From NCBI RefSeq assembly GCF_022605725.1, contig NC_065556.1, forward strand, positions 27,325,140 to 27,389,139: DNA of 64,000 nucleotides, given 5' to 3'. The position numbers were made by a program, and so were the translations under genes. How positions within the stretch are numbered: position 1 is the stretch's first letter; the number at the start of each line of letters is the position of its first letter. This DNA is from Anthonomus grandis grandis (taxonomy: Eukaryota; Arthropoda; Insecta; Coleoptera; Curculionidae). Shown piece after piece: positions 10,451-22,400 of the stretch. Below the pieces are notes generated by a model, which did not search any database, was not told the origin of the DNA, and saw nothing but the letters and a program-made list of their open reading frames with translations.

Positions 10451-12060
10451 CTTTTGGACCCATTTACCGTTTAGTGGTCAATCATCTTGATCTCGATAGT
10501 ACTTCTCAACAAACCATTATTATAGCTGAAGTTAATTATAATTTTCCATCTTTCTCCATGGCTATAAATAAGTGGATTCTTGTACATCTTTATTAGTAAA
10601 GGTTCAAAAGTCCCTTTCAAAAAATGTACAAAAATGAACTTATGCGTGACCAGGGGCCTCACATAAATAAGAATTTCTCAATTTTCTTGTCTTAAATGTA
10701 CAAATTGCAACAACAGAAAGAACTGTGCAGTGATTGATTCTTGTACATTTTTATTAATGAAGGTTGTATATACACTCTTAAAACTCGGCATGTATTGCGC
10801 ATATATTTTTATAATAATGACTTGGTCTAAAAATGATTTTTCCTGTTTTGACTTGACTTAAGATGCTTTTTAATGTGTTAAGTTCGCATTGCTTTCTTCA
10901 AGTTTTATTTGCTGATATAAACTGCACAAAATTATTCTTTAACTTCTCAATTGTAAAATCTCAATTTAAGCAATTTTTAAGTGTCTAGGTGCATATTTGT
11001 TTAGTGTGCTTGTAAAAGTAATTGCTTATTTTATTCCAGGCATCTGACGTATTTTATTAACCTTTCCAACTTTTTGGAGTAATGTTCTATAACTTCCAGG
11101 CATTTGTACGGAATTTTGGGTCTTCCAGGGTTATGACTATTTTGTGCCGCGTTTTCCAGGCCTTTGCAGTAGTTTCTTATCTCGTCCATACAATGAATGT
11201 CATTTATATGTCTTCCAGGAATTAAAAAAAAAACTTATTCAAATATTTTTAGGTATGTGAAATAATATTTTGTTTTCATCCATGCATTTGAACTAAAAAC
11301 GTGTGCCAGACTCTTGGCATAATTGCCTATAACGTTAAAACATTTTGACGTAATTTTCGGTCTTCCAATGATGAACAGTAATAAGTAATACTAATTCCAA
11401 AATTATTCCAAGTATTTTACTTAAATTTTTTAGATTTACATGAATTGATAATAATCTTTTACGTACTTCAATGTCTGGAATAACTTTGAAAATTACTTTA
11501 AATAAATGAAAAATATTTCGAATCCTTGAAATCAAAAATTACGTCGTAAGCTTGAATGAAGAGAAAAAAAATCAAGCCAAATATGATTTGGTAATTACTT
11601 AAATCAGTAAAAAAAATATCAAATCCTTGAAAGACCAATAATTAGGTCAAGAGTCTGAAAAACGTACAAAATTAGTTCCAGTATGGAAAATATACAAAAT
11701 TAAGTTAAATATATAAAATATTGGCAATTTCTAAAATATATGCAATATTTTGATGTCAAATGCCTGAAAGAAAGAAAGAAGCCACTATCCAAAAGCTTGG
11801 AAACGGTAGTAAAATTGTAAGCCCTGAAACAATAAACATTTCTTTCCAAAATAAGCGAAGATACTAAATAAAATACAATTCAATATAATAATAATAATTT
11901 TATTAATAAAGAACAGAGAGGGGTGTGTCAAAAAAAAACCTGAAAGTCAAATGCTTATAATAAGGTAATTGCTAATCTTAAATGAATAAAAAATATTTCC
12001 AATCACTGGAATACCTAAAATACAATTTCTAGAAGATCGATAATATTAGAGAGTATATAT
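10450..12060. repeat. rest of tandem unit 2: degenerate motif arrays
   Basis: From 10980 to 11250 the TTCCAGG-type motif recurs in plus orientation (ttattccaggcatctgacg, ttccaggcatttgtac). From about 11500 it appears as its complement (aaatgcctgaaag near 11758). No gene is recognised; a minus-strand frame at 10471-10662 has no support. Confidence 0.55.
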
Positions 12061-12063
12061 TCC

Positions 12064-12420
12064 GAGATAATATTCCGTGAATCTATTGGACTTAACGAGT
12101 GACAGGTCCCGAGAGAGGGTTTTTTTCCTGTTGTTTTGCTTTTCGTTTGTTGGGTCTTGAATTAATTGGCCGTTTAGGCTGTTATGGTATTAAAGAAGAC
12201 TGCGTTTTTGGGACACACTTTTTTGACTACGTAATTGGTTAATGGCACATGTCCTAAGGTGCATGCTTAATATAGTTAACTTTACGCCTATTGATCGAAG
12301 ATTTGTTGATGATCATTCGCACCTCTAAATGTTACACATTTTTGAGATAATAAGAGGTTCTTCCTGGGTCCTTTTAAACCCATTTACCGTTCACTACAAC
12401 CATCTTGATCTCTCTAATAA
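12064..12420. repeat. core repeat, copy 3 of 3
   Basis: Aligns with copies 1 and 2 from ttccgtgaatctatt through ggccgtttaggctgttatgg to aattggttaatggcacat, with a two-base change in the gagaga run that breaks the frame. It heads the third and longest unit. Confidence 0.85.
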
Positions 12421-12699
12421 TACTTCTTATATTCGCATATGTTTGCTTTATTTAGACAGTAAAACTGATAATAACAGTTTGGTCCTTATTGCGAATTACT
12501 AAATATATTAGAGTTGTTTAAAAATTATATTTTTATACAGTTACAGTACACTTTAGTTAGTTAATGCCTAGACATTTAATATATTATTTTTAAATTTTTT
12601 GGGCAATTTTTAATGTATTTCATGTCTGTGTTAACAAATATGAAATAATATTTTGTCTTATCACATTTGACCTAATTTTTACGTCTACCAGACTCTGGG

Positions 12700-14720
12700 A
12701 CTGAGATTTTGAGTTTAAACGCCTGGAATAAAATTAACAATTACTTGTTAAATGTTTGGAAAACATAAAAAGCCTGAAATAAAGGCACACATTAATTTAT
12801 TTAAATTTCTAAATAATATGAAAAAGTGATTGAAGAATAAAAATTTAAGGCTTGAAATAGGGTTAAAGGTGAAAATAAATTAAAATTGGAATGTAATCGC
12901 TTAAGTTAAAAATTAATTAAATAAAAAAAATAAATAATACGAATCAAATCTCTAATAAATCCAAACAAAAAGCCTAGAATTCCCAATAAAATAACTCAGT
13001 TTGAGTTTCATGTTTAATTTCATTACCAAAAAAAATATAAAACTCTATAAAAAATAATAATACCAATTAGGTCATTACTGGTTTTAATTTTTACTTTTTT
13101 CGTATTCTTATTTTATTAATTCCTTATTTTCTCCATAAATAGAACAGAGACTTGTGAAGAAAGGAACAATGCAAAAGAAAGAGTCTCTCTAGTATACACT
13201 GAACTTGATATCTACTAGAGGAAAAAAAGAAGAAGAAAAAGAACAAGCAATTCATTCAAAACCTAAAGGCTTAAAAAATTTATTCTGACTCTAAGACATA
13301 AAAAATGACGTGAGGAACCCGAAAAACTTGAAAAAATATTCCCAATGCACAGAGAAAATCCTGGATATTAAAAAAAATTGAACCAGAAGCCTTGTATCGG
13401 TACCAAATCTCGGGCAAAAAACATAATTCAGTTAAATGCCTGGAATAATTTAGGAATTAGTTTAAATGAGTAAAAACTATATAAAATCCTTGCAAACCAA
13501 AAGTTCTATCGAAATTGAAACAAATTATTTGACGTCACTTATTTATCATCCAGGAATTGCAAATAAGTGCTTAAATTTTTATGTTTTACAGGGGTTTGAC
13601 TCATTTACGTATATTTTCCAGGAATCGAAAATAATTGTTCAAAGTTTTTGGACATTTCAAATAATATCTGATTCTATTCCAGGCTTTTGTGACATCGCGA
13701 TAATCATTTTTTACGTAGTCCAGGCCTCTGGATAAGTTTTCTACATATAATTTCCAGATATTTTACCTTAATTAATTTCGTATGTATCGGAACAATTTTT
13801 CTATATTTTATAAGCTTTTAGAGTTTAATTTTTGATATTTCAGTCTTATTTGACGTAATTTTTTACGTATTCAAAGTAATTTTCAAGGTTATATATATTA
13901 TTTTTTTCTTCCAGGAATTGATTATAATTTTCTATATTATCCATTCATTTTTTCAGGCATAAAATTCTTGATTTTCCAGGGCTTAGAATTATTTTAGCGG
14001 TTTCCAGGCTTTTGAATAGTGTTGTCCTATTTTCTAGCAGTTTCTTTCTTCCAGGCGTTTGAGGTCATTATTTTGTCCTCCCGAAATTAAAAATAATTCG
14101 AGGCATTTGACTTAGATTTATCTATTTTCTAGGTATTGCGACTAATTTTTTACGTTGTACAGTTTTTTTTAGTAATTATCTATAATCTCTAGGCATTTTA
14201 ATTTCAGCGGTAATTTTTTATGTTTTCCAGGTATTTTAAGTTACTTTAATGTCTTTCAAGAATTGAAAATAAGTTTTCTAGGTATTTTTGGTCTTCCAGG
14301 GAGTGGAAATATTTTTTAATAATTTTTTTCAGACCTTTGGGGATCATTTTTTATGTTTTCGAAGATTTTGGAGTAATTTTTTATCTCTTCCATGCAGTTC
14401 TACGTCAATTGTATGTCTTCCAGAAACTAAAAAAAACCGTTTCAAGTTTTTTTGGCTATATGAAATAATAATTTATTTTATTCCAGGCATTTGACGCAAT
14501 TTTTACGTCTTCCAAGGACTGGATATTTTATTCTTCTTATTTAAAGTAATTCCTGAATTATTCCAAGAATTTGATTCAATTTTTTTCGAAAATTACTTTA
14601 AATTAATGAAAAATAATACAAATCCTTTTTCATATTCCAAGGCTTGACTTTTTTTATCTGTTTCCAGGTTTTTGGATTACAGTGTTTTTCTTCCAAGCAT
14701 TTGACGTAATTTTCACGTCC
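12700..14720. repeat. TTCCAGG-type motif array switching orientation
   Basis: Between 12720 and 13460 the motif is in minus orientation (acgcctggaat, aaatgcctggaataattt). Between 13540 and 14720 it is in plus orientation and dense, about every 40-70 bases (tattccaggcttttgtgacat, tcttccaggcgtttgagg, ttattccaggcatttgacgc). Each plus copy has the shape of a vertebrate-type 3' splice site (T-rich tract, then TTCCAG/G). No exon is visible beside any of them. Confidence 0.6.
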
Positions 14721-14726
14721 GCAAAA

Positions 14727-14870
14727 TTATTCAACTTCTCAATTATAAGACTTCTATATTTAAGCAATCATATGCCTTTGATAAATCCAGAAACATTGCA
14801 CTGGGACTTTATCCAAATAATAAAACGACGAGTAAAATTGAGGATTATAATTTGATCCATATTGCAAATT
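14727..14870. repeat. tail of tandem unit 3 (paralogue of the hAT-1 insertion site)
   Basis: This aligns with the host sequence that flanks hAT-1: caaaattattcaacttctca, tatttaagcaatcatatgcc, aaatccagaaacattgca, cgagtaaaattgagg and gatccatat match 5755-5850 joined to 10038-10125, without the transposon. A shorter relative lies at 10925-10990. Confidence 0.7.
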
Positions 14871-15189
14871 AATAAATATATTAGAATTATACAAGAATGT
14901 TGTTGTAACGCATAGAATTTTAAAGAAGGCAGTCAGTTTTTGTCTTTTTCCGAAATCTTGGGGCGGTTTTTTTATATATTATCTTGACATTCGTAGGTTA
15001 TGCCCGAAAAAGCCTGTAACTCAGAAAATTATTGAGGTACAAAAAACGTTCTGGTATGAAATTGTTGGATCAAAAAACGCTCTTTCTTGGCCTGAAACCT
15101 GTAAAAAAATATTCTTATTATTTCATGACAAATCTCAAGAAAATAATAAATTGGCACATATATCTTTAAATTTGTGCTATTAAAAGACA
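14871..15189. other. unassigned AT-rich sequence
   Basis: Nothing recognised. The first 40 bases (aattaataaatatattagaa) resemble 12495-12530, suggesting remnants of the same tandem family. Confidence 0.35.
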
Positions 15190-15715
15190 TATAATTGCAA
15201 CATAATATTTAACGAGCTCCATTAACGTCTTCCCGGTCGTATAAGAAGTACCTAATCCCCGGAACATATATTTAATAGCCCCCCCCTTAATTGATCCGAG
15301 AGAAACGTAGTTCTTGTAGCTGGAATCAATGTGGCAACTAATGGTACTTATTTGAATAAAGAGTGCACGACGATCGGATCGCCGCTTATTTTCTTGTTTA
15401 TTTTAAAGTGTTATGGCGGGTTATTTCGCAAATTACCCCCCTCGGGGGCCGAATTTGTAACTAAAGTACGTATTAGCGGCCGATCGAACGAACAGCTAAT
15501 GCCTATCATCAGCGATTCGTGATGTTTGAATATGCTGACGCGCAAGAAGGCGAGAGGGAGACGATCAGACGTATATACGTACCGGGTAATTGATTGGCCG
15601 CAATTACTTTTAATCCCCTCGGTGGAATTCGACCTGAACGGGGACCGGTGGGTATCGGCAAATTGAAAATTTGCAAAATACACTCTTGTATTACGTGTGT
15701 GTATATATATATACA
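15190..15715. promoter_or_regulatory. base-composition island, candidate cis-regulatory element
   Basis: About 520 bp of markedly more balanced composition, with many CpG-containing words (cgacgatcggatcgccgc, gcggccgatcgaacgaacag, cggggaccggtgggtatcgg) in an AT-rich background. Open frames on both strands follow from the low stop-codon density and have no domain. The position is about 3.8 kb beyond the 3' end of Gprk2. The enhancer role is inferred from composition only. Confidence 0.35.
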
Positions 15716-16169
15716 CGGTTATTGGTAAGTGCTAATAAACAGCCTTTGCCTTCTTATTTTGGCAATTGTATGAAAAAGTTTCGTCGAGGTTATTTAGTTC
15801 CTTTTTTTATATTAAAGATTCTGGCTGTTTTGCAATGGAATTTATTCCAGGCAATCATTTCCAGGCATATTCTGGCCCTTACAACAATAATTCTATATCT
15901 CCAGGCAGTTAAACCTATTCAGTTTGAAGTAGTTAAGTCATTAATTCTAAGTTTTATTAATCAGTTGAATTTATTTCTTTACGTACGTATTTTTAACTCA
16001 TTAATCCATGGACATCCAATAGGACACTTGAATGTTTAAAATTATTGCTTTGATTGCAGACAGTAATTTTTCATTTTAGGCATTACATTCCACTCTTTTC
16101 ATCTCACTTCTTCAAATTCATCTCTTTATCACGCAGTTAAGTCTTTATTCATGATAGATTCTATTCATG
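15716..16169. repeat. TTCCAGG-type motifs in plus orientation
   Basis: Includes ttattccaggcaatcatttccaggcat (15843 on) and ctccaggcagttaaac (15900). No gene recognised. Confidence 0.4.
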
Positions 16170-16330
16170 ATGACTCTATTCTTGAAACTTGCCTGTAATA
16201 ATTTATTTGATAATTGGCAATATGGATTTGTGAATGGAAGATCAACTCAACAAAGAAATGCTGCAATATATGGAGTAAGTAGCGGTTGAAATGTTTTTGG
16301 ATTTGTTTAAAGCATGTGGTTGCTTAAAGA
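16170..16330 (+). pseudogene. non-LTR reverse transcriptase relic
   Basis: A plus-strand frame near 16205 reads QYGFVNGRSTQQ, matching the Q(F/Y)GF..GRST motif of Jockey/CR1-type reverse transcriptases. The fragment is short and quickly loses its frame. Confidence 0.5.
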
Positions 16331-16439
16331 GGATCTACGCAATTTTTTTAATGAGTTATATGGAGCAAAAGAAGAAATTGCTTCGCAATTAGGGTTGTCT
16401 CCTCGTTTACAAATATGAAGGGAAGAACACTTAAAAAAT

Positions 16440-17060
16440 CATGTTAGGTGCCTGAAAATTTGAAAGAAATTGTTAAATTCGTGGACACGTTTATCTGGAC
16501 CGCGGACAACTTTTTTAAATGCTTGGAATAAGCGTAGTACCAAAACTTACGTAAGATATGTCTTGCAGTCAAAAATTACTTCAAAAACCTGGACTACGTA
16601 AAAAAAATTTTTCTAATTCCTGGAAAACAAAAAAAAATTGCGTCAAATTCTTTGGAATAATGTATAAATGGATATTGGAATAATGGAAAACCAAAACGAA
16701 CGTCAAATACCTGGAAGAGATAAGAAAGTACTCTAGTAACTCTCTCCAAATAAAAAAATACTTTAAGTCACATTTATCAATTAATATTAACCCTAAAGTT
16801 TTACTTAGTTTAACTCCTATTAAATGAATAAAAAAAATAAAATTTCGGAAAACTTTTGGAAAACGGAAAGAAAAAATTGCAAAACCCAGAAAAATAACAG
16901 TTTTATATAAATGGGTTGAACACGTAGAAAATTACTCCAAGAGCTTTAAAAACATAAAAAAATGATGTCAGATGCCTGGGATAGAATAATTAATTGCTTC
17001 AAATACTATTTAATAATATAATACCTAAACAAAGAACTGGCAAACGTGAAAAAATATGAA
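16440..17060. repeat. TTCCAGG-type motif array, minus orientation
   Basis: Complementary forms recur: aaatgcttggaataagcg, attcctggaaaacaaaa, caaatacctggaagag, cagatgcctgggatagaat. No coding is seen. Confidence 0.55.
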
Positions 17061-17099
17061 AAAAACCCTGGAAAAATGAGCATTATATTCAAGGTCCTG

Positions 17100-17688
17100 T
17101 AAGAGTTGAAGGTAAAAACGTGATCCTGAGTTAAAAATTTGGGTGGTTATAGCCGTTATTAAAATTTTTGTTTTAATTTTTTCTCAATTTTTTTTACAAA
17201 ATAATAAGAATATTCTCAAAGGAGTTTCAATTCAAGAAAGGTCGTTTCTTATCCAACTATTTAATACTAGAACGTTTCTTGAACTCCTTGCTTCTGACTC
17301 AAGAATAACTCTTTGAATTAGAGGCAAATTTGTCAACCAAGGTCCAAATAATCTATAGTCACAAAATTAATGTATATTCTAGTTCAATTCAATTTAAATA
17401 GAGAAGTAAATTTTAAGCGCTATTAAATATAAAAGTGGTTTTGTTTTGCTATAAAAAAAAAAATAAGTGAAATTAATTTTTTGGGCCTATTTCGTGGTAG
17501 TTTGAGTTTTAATTTAGTATTGGATTATAAGAAAATTACTTTTTTTTTCATAAAGAAGCAGTCATTTTCATTGACATGACTTTTTTTTTACAAAGTACCA
17601 TAATGATTGATTTCGTAATTTCAACAATTTAACGAAAAAATTCTGAGAGAAAACTTAAGTGAAAATGGTTTATAGTTGTTGTATTTTC

Positions 17689-17742
<54 letters not shown>

Positions 17743-18310
17743 TTCTTTTCTTGTAATATGTTCCTTCTGTGTATTTTAAGCAAATTTGTATGTTAACCAG
17801 TTTTTTAAGGAAGTTTTTGTATGAGTTTTGTTTATTAGGTACTGACAGCTATTTACACTTTGTTAAAAATTTATTGACAACTTTTTCAGAAAAAAATAAG
17901 AATATTCTTAACAGTTCTAGTCCAGGAAAGAGCGCTTCTTACTCAACAATTTGATATATTAACATTTCTTGTACCTCAATAGCTCTTTGAGTTAGAGGCA
18001 ATTTTGTGAGTCAAGGTTTAAGCATCACCAGAAGTTTTTAAACCCATCAAAATTTCATCTATTGTCACACATTTTCAGGCATAACCGCTAAAGATAATTC
18101 CATAATTCTTTCGCACTAATAAATATAGGAGTTCCTACGAATGGATTTAAGGCTAAAAACGTGATCCTGAGTTAAAAATTTGGGTGGTTAGAGCAGATTT
18201 GGTTATGGCAATTTTTTTTCATTTTTCAAGAATAATCTTAAGAGTTTCAGTCAGTTTAAGAAAGACCGTTTCTTACCAAACAATTTCATACTCGAGTTTT
18301 TCTTGAGATT
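17100..18310. repeat. two copies of a dispersed A/T-rich repeat
   Basis: The phrase aacgtgatcctgagttaaaa followed by atttgggtggtta occurs near 17115 and near 18158, about 1043 bp apart. Companion phrases (aataagaatattctcaa/ttaac, aacgtttcttgaact, agttagaggcaattttgt) recur nearby. Related copies occur at 41580-42420 and 52100-52850. Confidence 0.7.
17691..17743. repeat. (AAT)n microsatellite
   Basis: An uninterrupted trinucleotide run of about 17 units. Confidence 0.95.
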
Positions 18311-18819
18311 GAAACGTACTGTAATTATTGAAATAAGCATAAAATAGCCATCGAATTGTGAATGGAAATGGAACAAATGTTTTTTTTTTCTTCTTGTCAT
18401 TTTAAATAACGACGTTTCAAATGGTTATTTCGAAGGCAGAATTTAAAGTAGACATTTCTAATAAAGTGTTACTATTACTCTAAGAGTTTTTAATATATTT
18501 GAAACTGCCTTATATCAACTTGAATTTATTGAATCCCTTATACAATTCTGTTTATCTCATGTCTGTAGTTGTTACTTAGATATAGTATACAGTTTTACTT
18601 ATAGGAGTTTTTGGGTTTTCTACCTCATTTTGCTTAAGTCTTTTATATTAATTGGAATCCTATTAATCTCCTATAGGAAGAAATTCATTGCATAGCTGTA
18701 GCTCAGCTGTAGTAAATACTGTTTTACTTACAGGAGTCTGAGTGGACAGGAACTTGGACTTTTGTGACTTCTACCTTATTTTACTCAAAAATTCCTGCAA
18801 TATTTTTTATAGCAATTAC
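18311..18819. other. AT-rich stretch with a small direct duplication
   Basis: No gene recognised. Phrases acagttttacttataggagt (18590) and actgttttacttacaggagt (18718), each followed by ctacct.attttgct/actc, form an imperfect direct repeat of about 80 bp. Confidence 0.4.
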
Positions 18820-19190
18820 CAAATCGACTTAAGGTCCAAGAACCTTTACGCCTCTATACTATTATTACTAGCCAATTACACATGTCCGATCGGTCCTAAT
18901 GACAAAAAACGAAATGTTTTATGCAAAGCAGAGGCCGTTTGTTATCTGTCGGCTCGGATCGGTCGCAACGACCCGAAAACAGATTTTATTGACAAAACAA
19001 CTACTCAATTAAATTAAAATACCGGAGTCATCTGGTAAGATAATTGATAGTCGAAACAAAAGAGCGCTGATGTCATCGTAAGTGATCCGCCGGTCGGTCA
19101 TCAATTTAACAAATGACAACCGATCGCTGCTACTAAAACCTTAATAAGACGAACGATAGATAAATCGAGGAATTTTCGGATAATGAAGAG
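18820..19190. promoter_or_regulatory. base-composition island 3' of Gprk2
   Basis: Less AT-rich than its neighbours, with gtccgatcggtcctaatg, gtcggctcggatcggtcgca, gatccgccggtcggtcatca and caaccgatcgctgc: five or more GATCGGTC-like words in 300 bp. No coding support. It lies about 280-650 bp past the Gprk2 stop and could be a regulatory element or part of the 3' untranslated region. Confidence 0.3.
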
Positions 19191-19376
19191 GGTTTCTTTT
19201 TTTTTTTGAAAGTCATGTACTGGTGGCTTCTGTGGACTATAAAATACAACTGGACACAACACTATAAAGTTTCGTCTGTCAAATCCATCCTCAGGAATCA
19301 TTTTATGGCGAATGAATCAAAACAGAGCATACGGTGCGAGAATAACGAACTAACTGTACTTAAGTTTATATACAAA

Positions 19377-19382
19377 TTTATT
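19377..19382 (-). terminator. candidate Gprk2 polyadenylation signal
   Basis: TTTATT on the plus strand is AATAAA in the gene's direction, about 90 bp past the stop codon at 19469-19471. Other AATAAA sites occur farther on; there is no transcript evidence. Confidence 0.3.
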
Positions 19383-19468
19383 GGATGTTTAAATAGAAAG
19401 ACAATGACAAACAAAGGAACTACACAAATCAAAAGCTATGAATAGTTACACAATATGAGAAAAGAGTT

Positions 19469-22400
19469 CTATGACACCGACGATAGTAGTGACGAGTTGA
19501 TAGGTACTGGCTGGTTGCGTGGAATTTGCTTCTTCTGGAACCAAACGACTTATATAGAGAACCTGAAAAAACGGGATATTATAACAGTTGGTACCTTCCG
19601 TCGAAACGGGAAACAATCGCCGCTTTTGGCCTGCGGTGCGGGTTCCAACACGAGATCCGGGGATCTGGTGTTGTTCGGTCCGAACTGGTTCAGCTGATGG
19701 TAACAGTCGGTCTCGATGATTTCGCACTGCCACGGGATCGAGACGCATCCCGTGTTGAATTTCGAGTAAAATGTGGCGTCGTTCTCGTCGATGTTGACGC
19801 CCTTTACGGTCGAGAATTGCTCGATGTCCAGGACGTCTTTGGCGTAGACGGCGTGCGGCTAGAAAAATTGGAAACACTTGACAGAGAGGTCTCAATCAAA
19901 TCAATTCAAATTTCAATAAAAGCAGAATACCTAGAGCTTCTAATCTTTTTGAATCAAATCATATAACTTTGACTGACGGGAAGCGGAAGAAAACTGACTT
20001 CAACTTCCTGAAAGTAATTATACCAGTTTTATCTTGAGAATGTTTAGCATTACACAGACTGTTAGTAGAAGCTAAGATATGATTTGTTATTGCGGTTTTT
20101 CACTGCCACAAAGTCCCGCGTTTCCAATAACGACTCTTTGATCAACTCTCATATTGTTTTGTTCGGGAAAACTAGACTCGGTACCTCGCCCCAAATTTTC
20201 ACCCATTGAGCTATCGACCGTTTTCAGTTTAACTACTTTTTATCTCATTCTATTTTTTTTTTATCAGATTAATCGATTTTTATAGATATATAGAATAATA
20301 TATTATTCGAAGATCCATTTCAGTAAATTTTCTACTTTTTTAGAGGATCACTCGATACTTTTTTGAGTATTTTCTTAGGAATAATAATTTTTTGGGTCTA
20401 ACACTTTCTGAGCTAGAACCAGTTTTAACCACAAATCTTCAATTTTTAAATCACAAATTAGATTTTTTTTTTCATTATTCTTGGATCTGCTTTCATATAA
20501 CGTCCAAGCTATTTAACAGATTGGTGAAAATTCTTCACGGTATTGCAGCATGAATTCTCTAGATGAGGGAATGAAGTCTCCAGGATACAGGGTGTCTCAG
20601 AAAATTAACGAACATTTAGAAGAATATTTTTTAAAGGGTTCTTACGAAATATTGTGTAATGTTTATTTTACTTAGAAATCAAAATATAAGGTGTCTCACT
20701 AATTTTTTTATATTTTGTGTAAAACACCTTATAGATTTATTATAAAAAGCACTTGTAAAAGGTATGAGGAATGTAAGGATTTTAATTTTTTTCTTTAATT
20801 TGAACAAATGTCTATATCGCAAAAACTTGAGTAAATACAATTTTGTATAAATTTTCCTCGAAAAATTTCATTGAACACCTATTTCAGCATTTTTTAAATT
20901 ATATACATACAGGATTTGAAAAAAACAAATTACAAAAAAAATTCACTCAAGTGTTCATAACTCAAAAACTTTATTAGATAAAATTATTAAAATGTGTACA
21001 TATATTTTTTTTTCAATTCAATTTAACACCTGTTTCAGGATTTTCAAAAATAGGTACAGGAATTTGGAAAAAAAAATTTCACAAAATGTTCATAATTGAA
21101 AAACCTGACTAGAGAAATTTATGAAAATGTATACACATTTTTTTCGGATAATTTGACTGGACACCCATTTCAACGTTTTTTAAAACATGTACAAATTTTC
21201 AAAAAAAAAATATTAATAAATTAAAAAGAAATCGAAAAAAAGTGTTCATAACTCCAAAATTTTACTAGATATAAATATGAAAATTCGTACACATATTCTT
21301 TGAACAATTTAATTTAACACCTATTTCAGTACTTTCAAAAATATGTACAAGATTTAGAATAAAAAATTTTTTTGGAAATAAAAAAAATGGAAAGGTCAGT
21401 TATCCATTCTTTCAGGCATTCCAATTCAATTTTCGTTACTTCCAAGTACTTAAAATCATTATTGGTCTCTTACAGGAAGTTGAAATCAGTGTTCATTTCG
21501 TTCAAACATTTATGTGTTAAAAAGAACCGGGAAAGAGGGTGTAAGAAACGTAGCCGATGGACAGCGGAAGAATAGAAAGAAATGCAGTCTAGATATCGGA
21601 CAACGTCGTCATACATTTTAAACCGATACAAGGTGTTAATAAAGTATGTAGACAAACTTTAAGCATCGAGTACTTGGTCAATTTGAAGCCTAATGGCTGT
21701 CTTTGTTTTCAAGCGCGTGCATTTAGGGTTACCAGATCAAAACTTGCCTATCCAGGACAAGCCCTAACGAAAATCCGGAAAAAAAATTATTTTTTACTAA
21801 AAATTTTTTTTTTACGCTTGCTCGACGAAAAACATTTTGCCCAGATGAACTTTGATTTTTACTAATAAAACAAAACCAAAATCATATTTTTTGATTAGAA
21901 ACTTGAACTTGATTAGAAACTGAGTTACAAAGTATACATATATATCAATAACAAAACAAAAATAATTCAATCACTTTAAAGATACTTTTCACTGCTTTGT
22001 ATTTTGTTTAAAAGAGTTAAATTTTCTGGCAAAAGCATAAAATCATAAAACTCTAAACAACTCATATGTTTGAAATTATAGGTAGTCATAACTATTCCTT
22101 TCACAGAAGATAAAAGCAGTCTATTTCTTTCTTTGGTCCACTGAGCGGTGATAAGTGAAAATATTCTTTCCACATTGGCATTGTGAGATGGGATGGGCTG
22201 CTTTTAGTAATTGTGAAAATATTTCTTCGGAAATACTCTCATTAAAGTATTTTGCCCATTTTTCGTTAGTAGGCAAATTGTGGTCATTAGAGACAAACTT
22301 TTCCATTATATATTTTTTTAAGTTACAAAATTCATCAAAAAATTTAGTGTCATCGATTTCGACTCCTTTTGATGTTAAATATACTAATGAGGGCATAACG

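Noticed and set aside
15331..15716. Open frames on both strands in the composition island
   Set aside because: Long frames on both strands follow from low stop density; no domain or splice support.
19526..19966. Plus-strand 146-codon frame and a minus-strand out-of-frame 149-codon frame
   Set aside because: Both are shadows of Gprk2 exons 9-10, whose frame is fixed by homology and splice sites.
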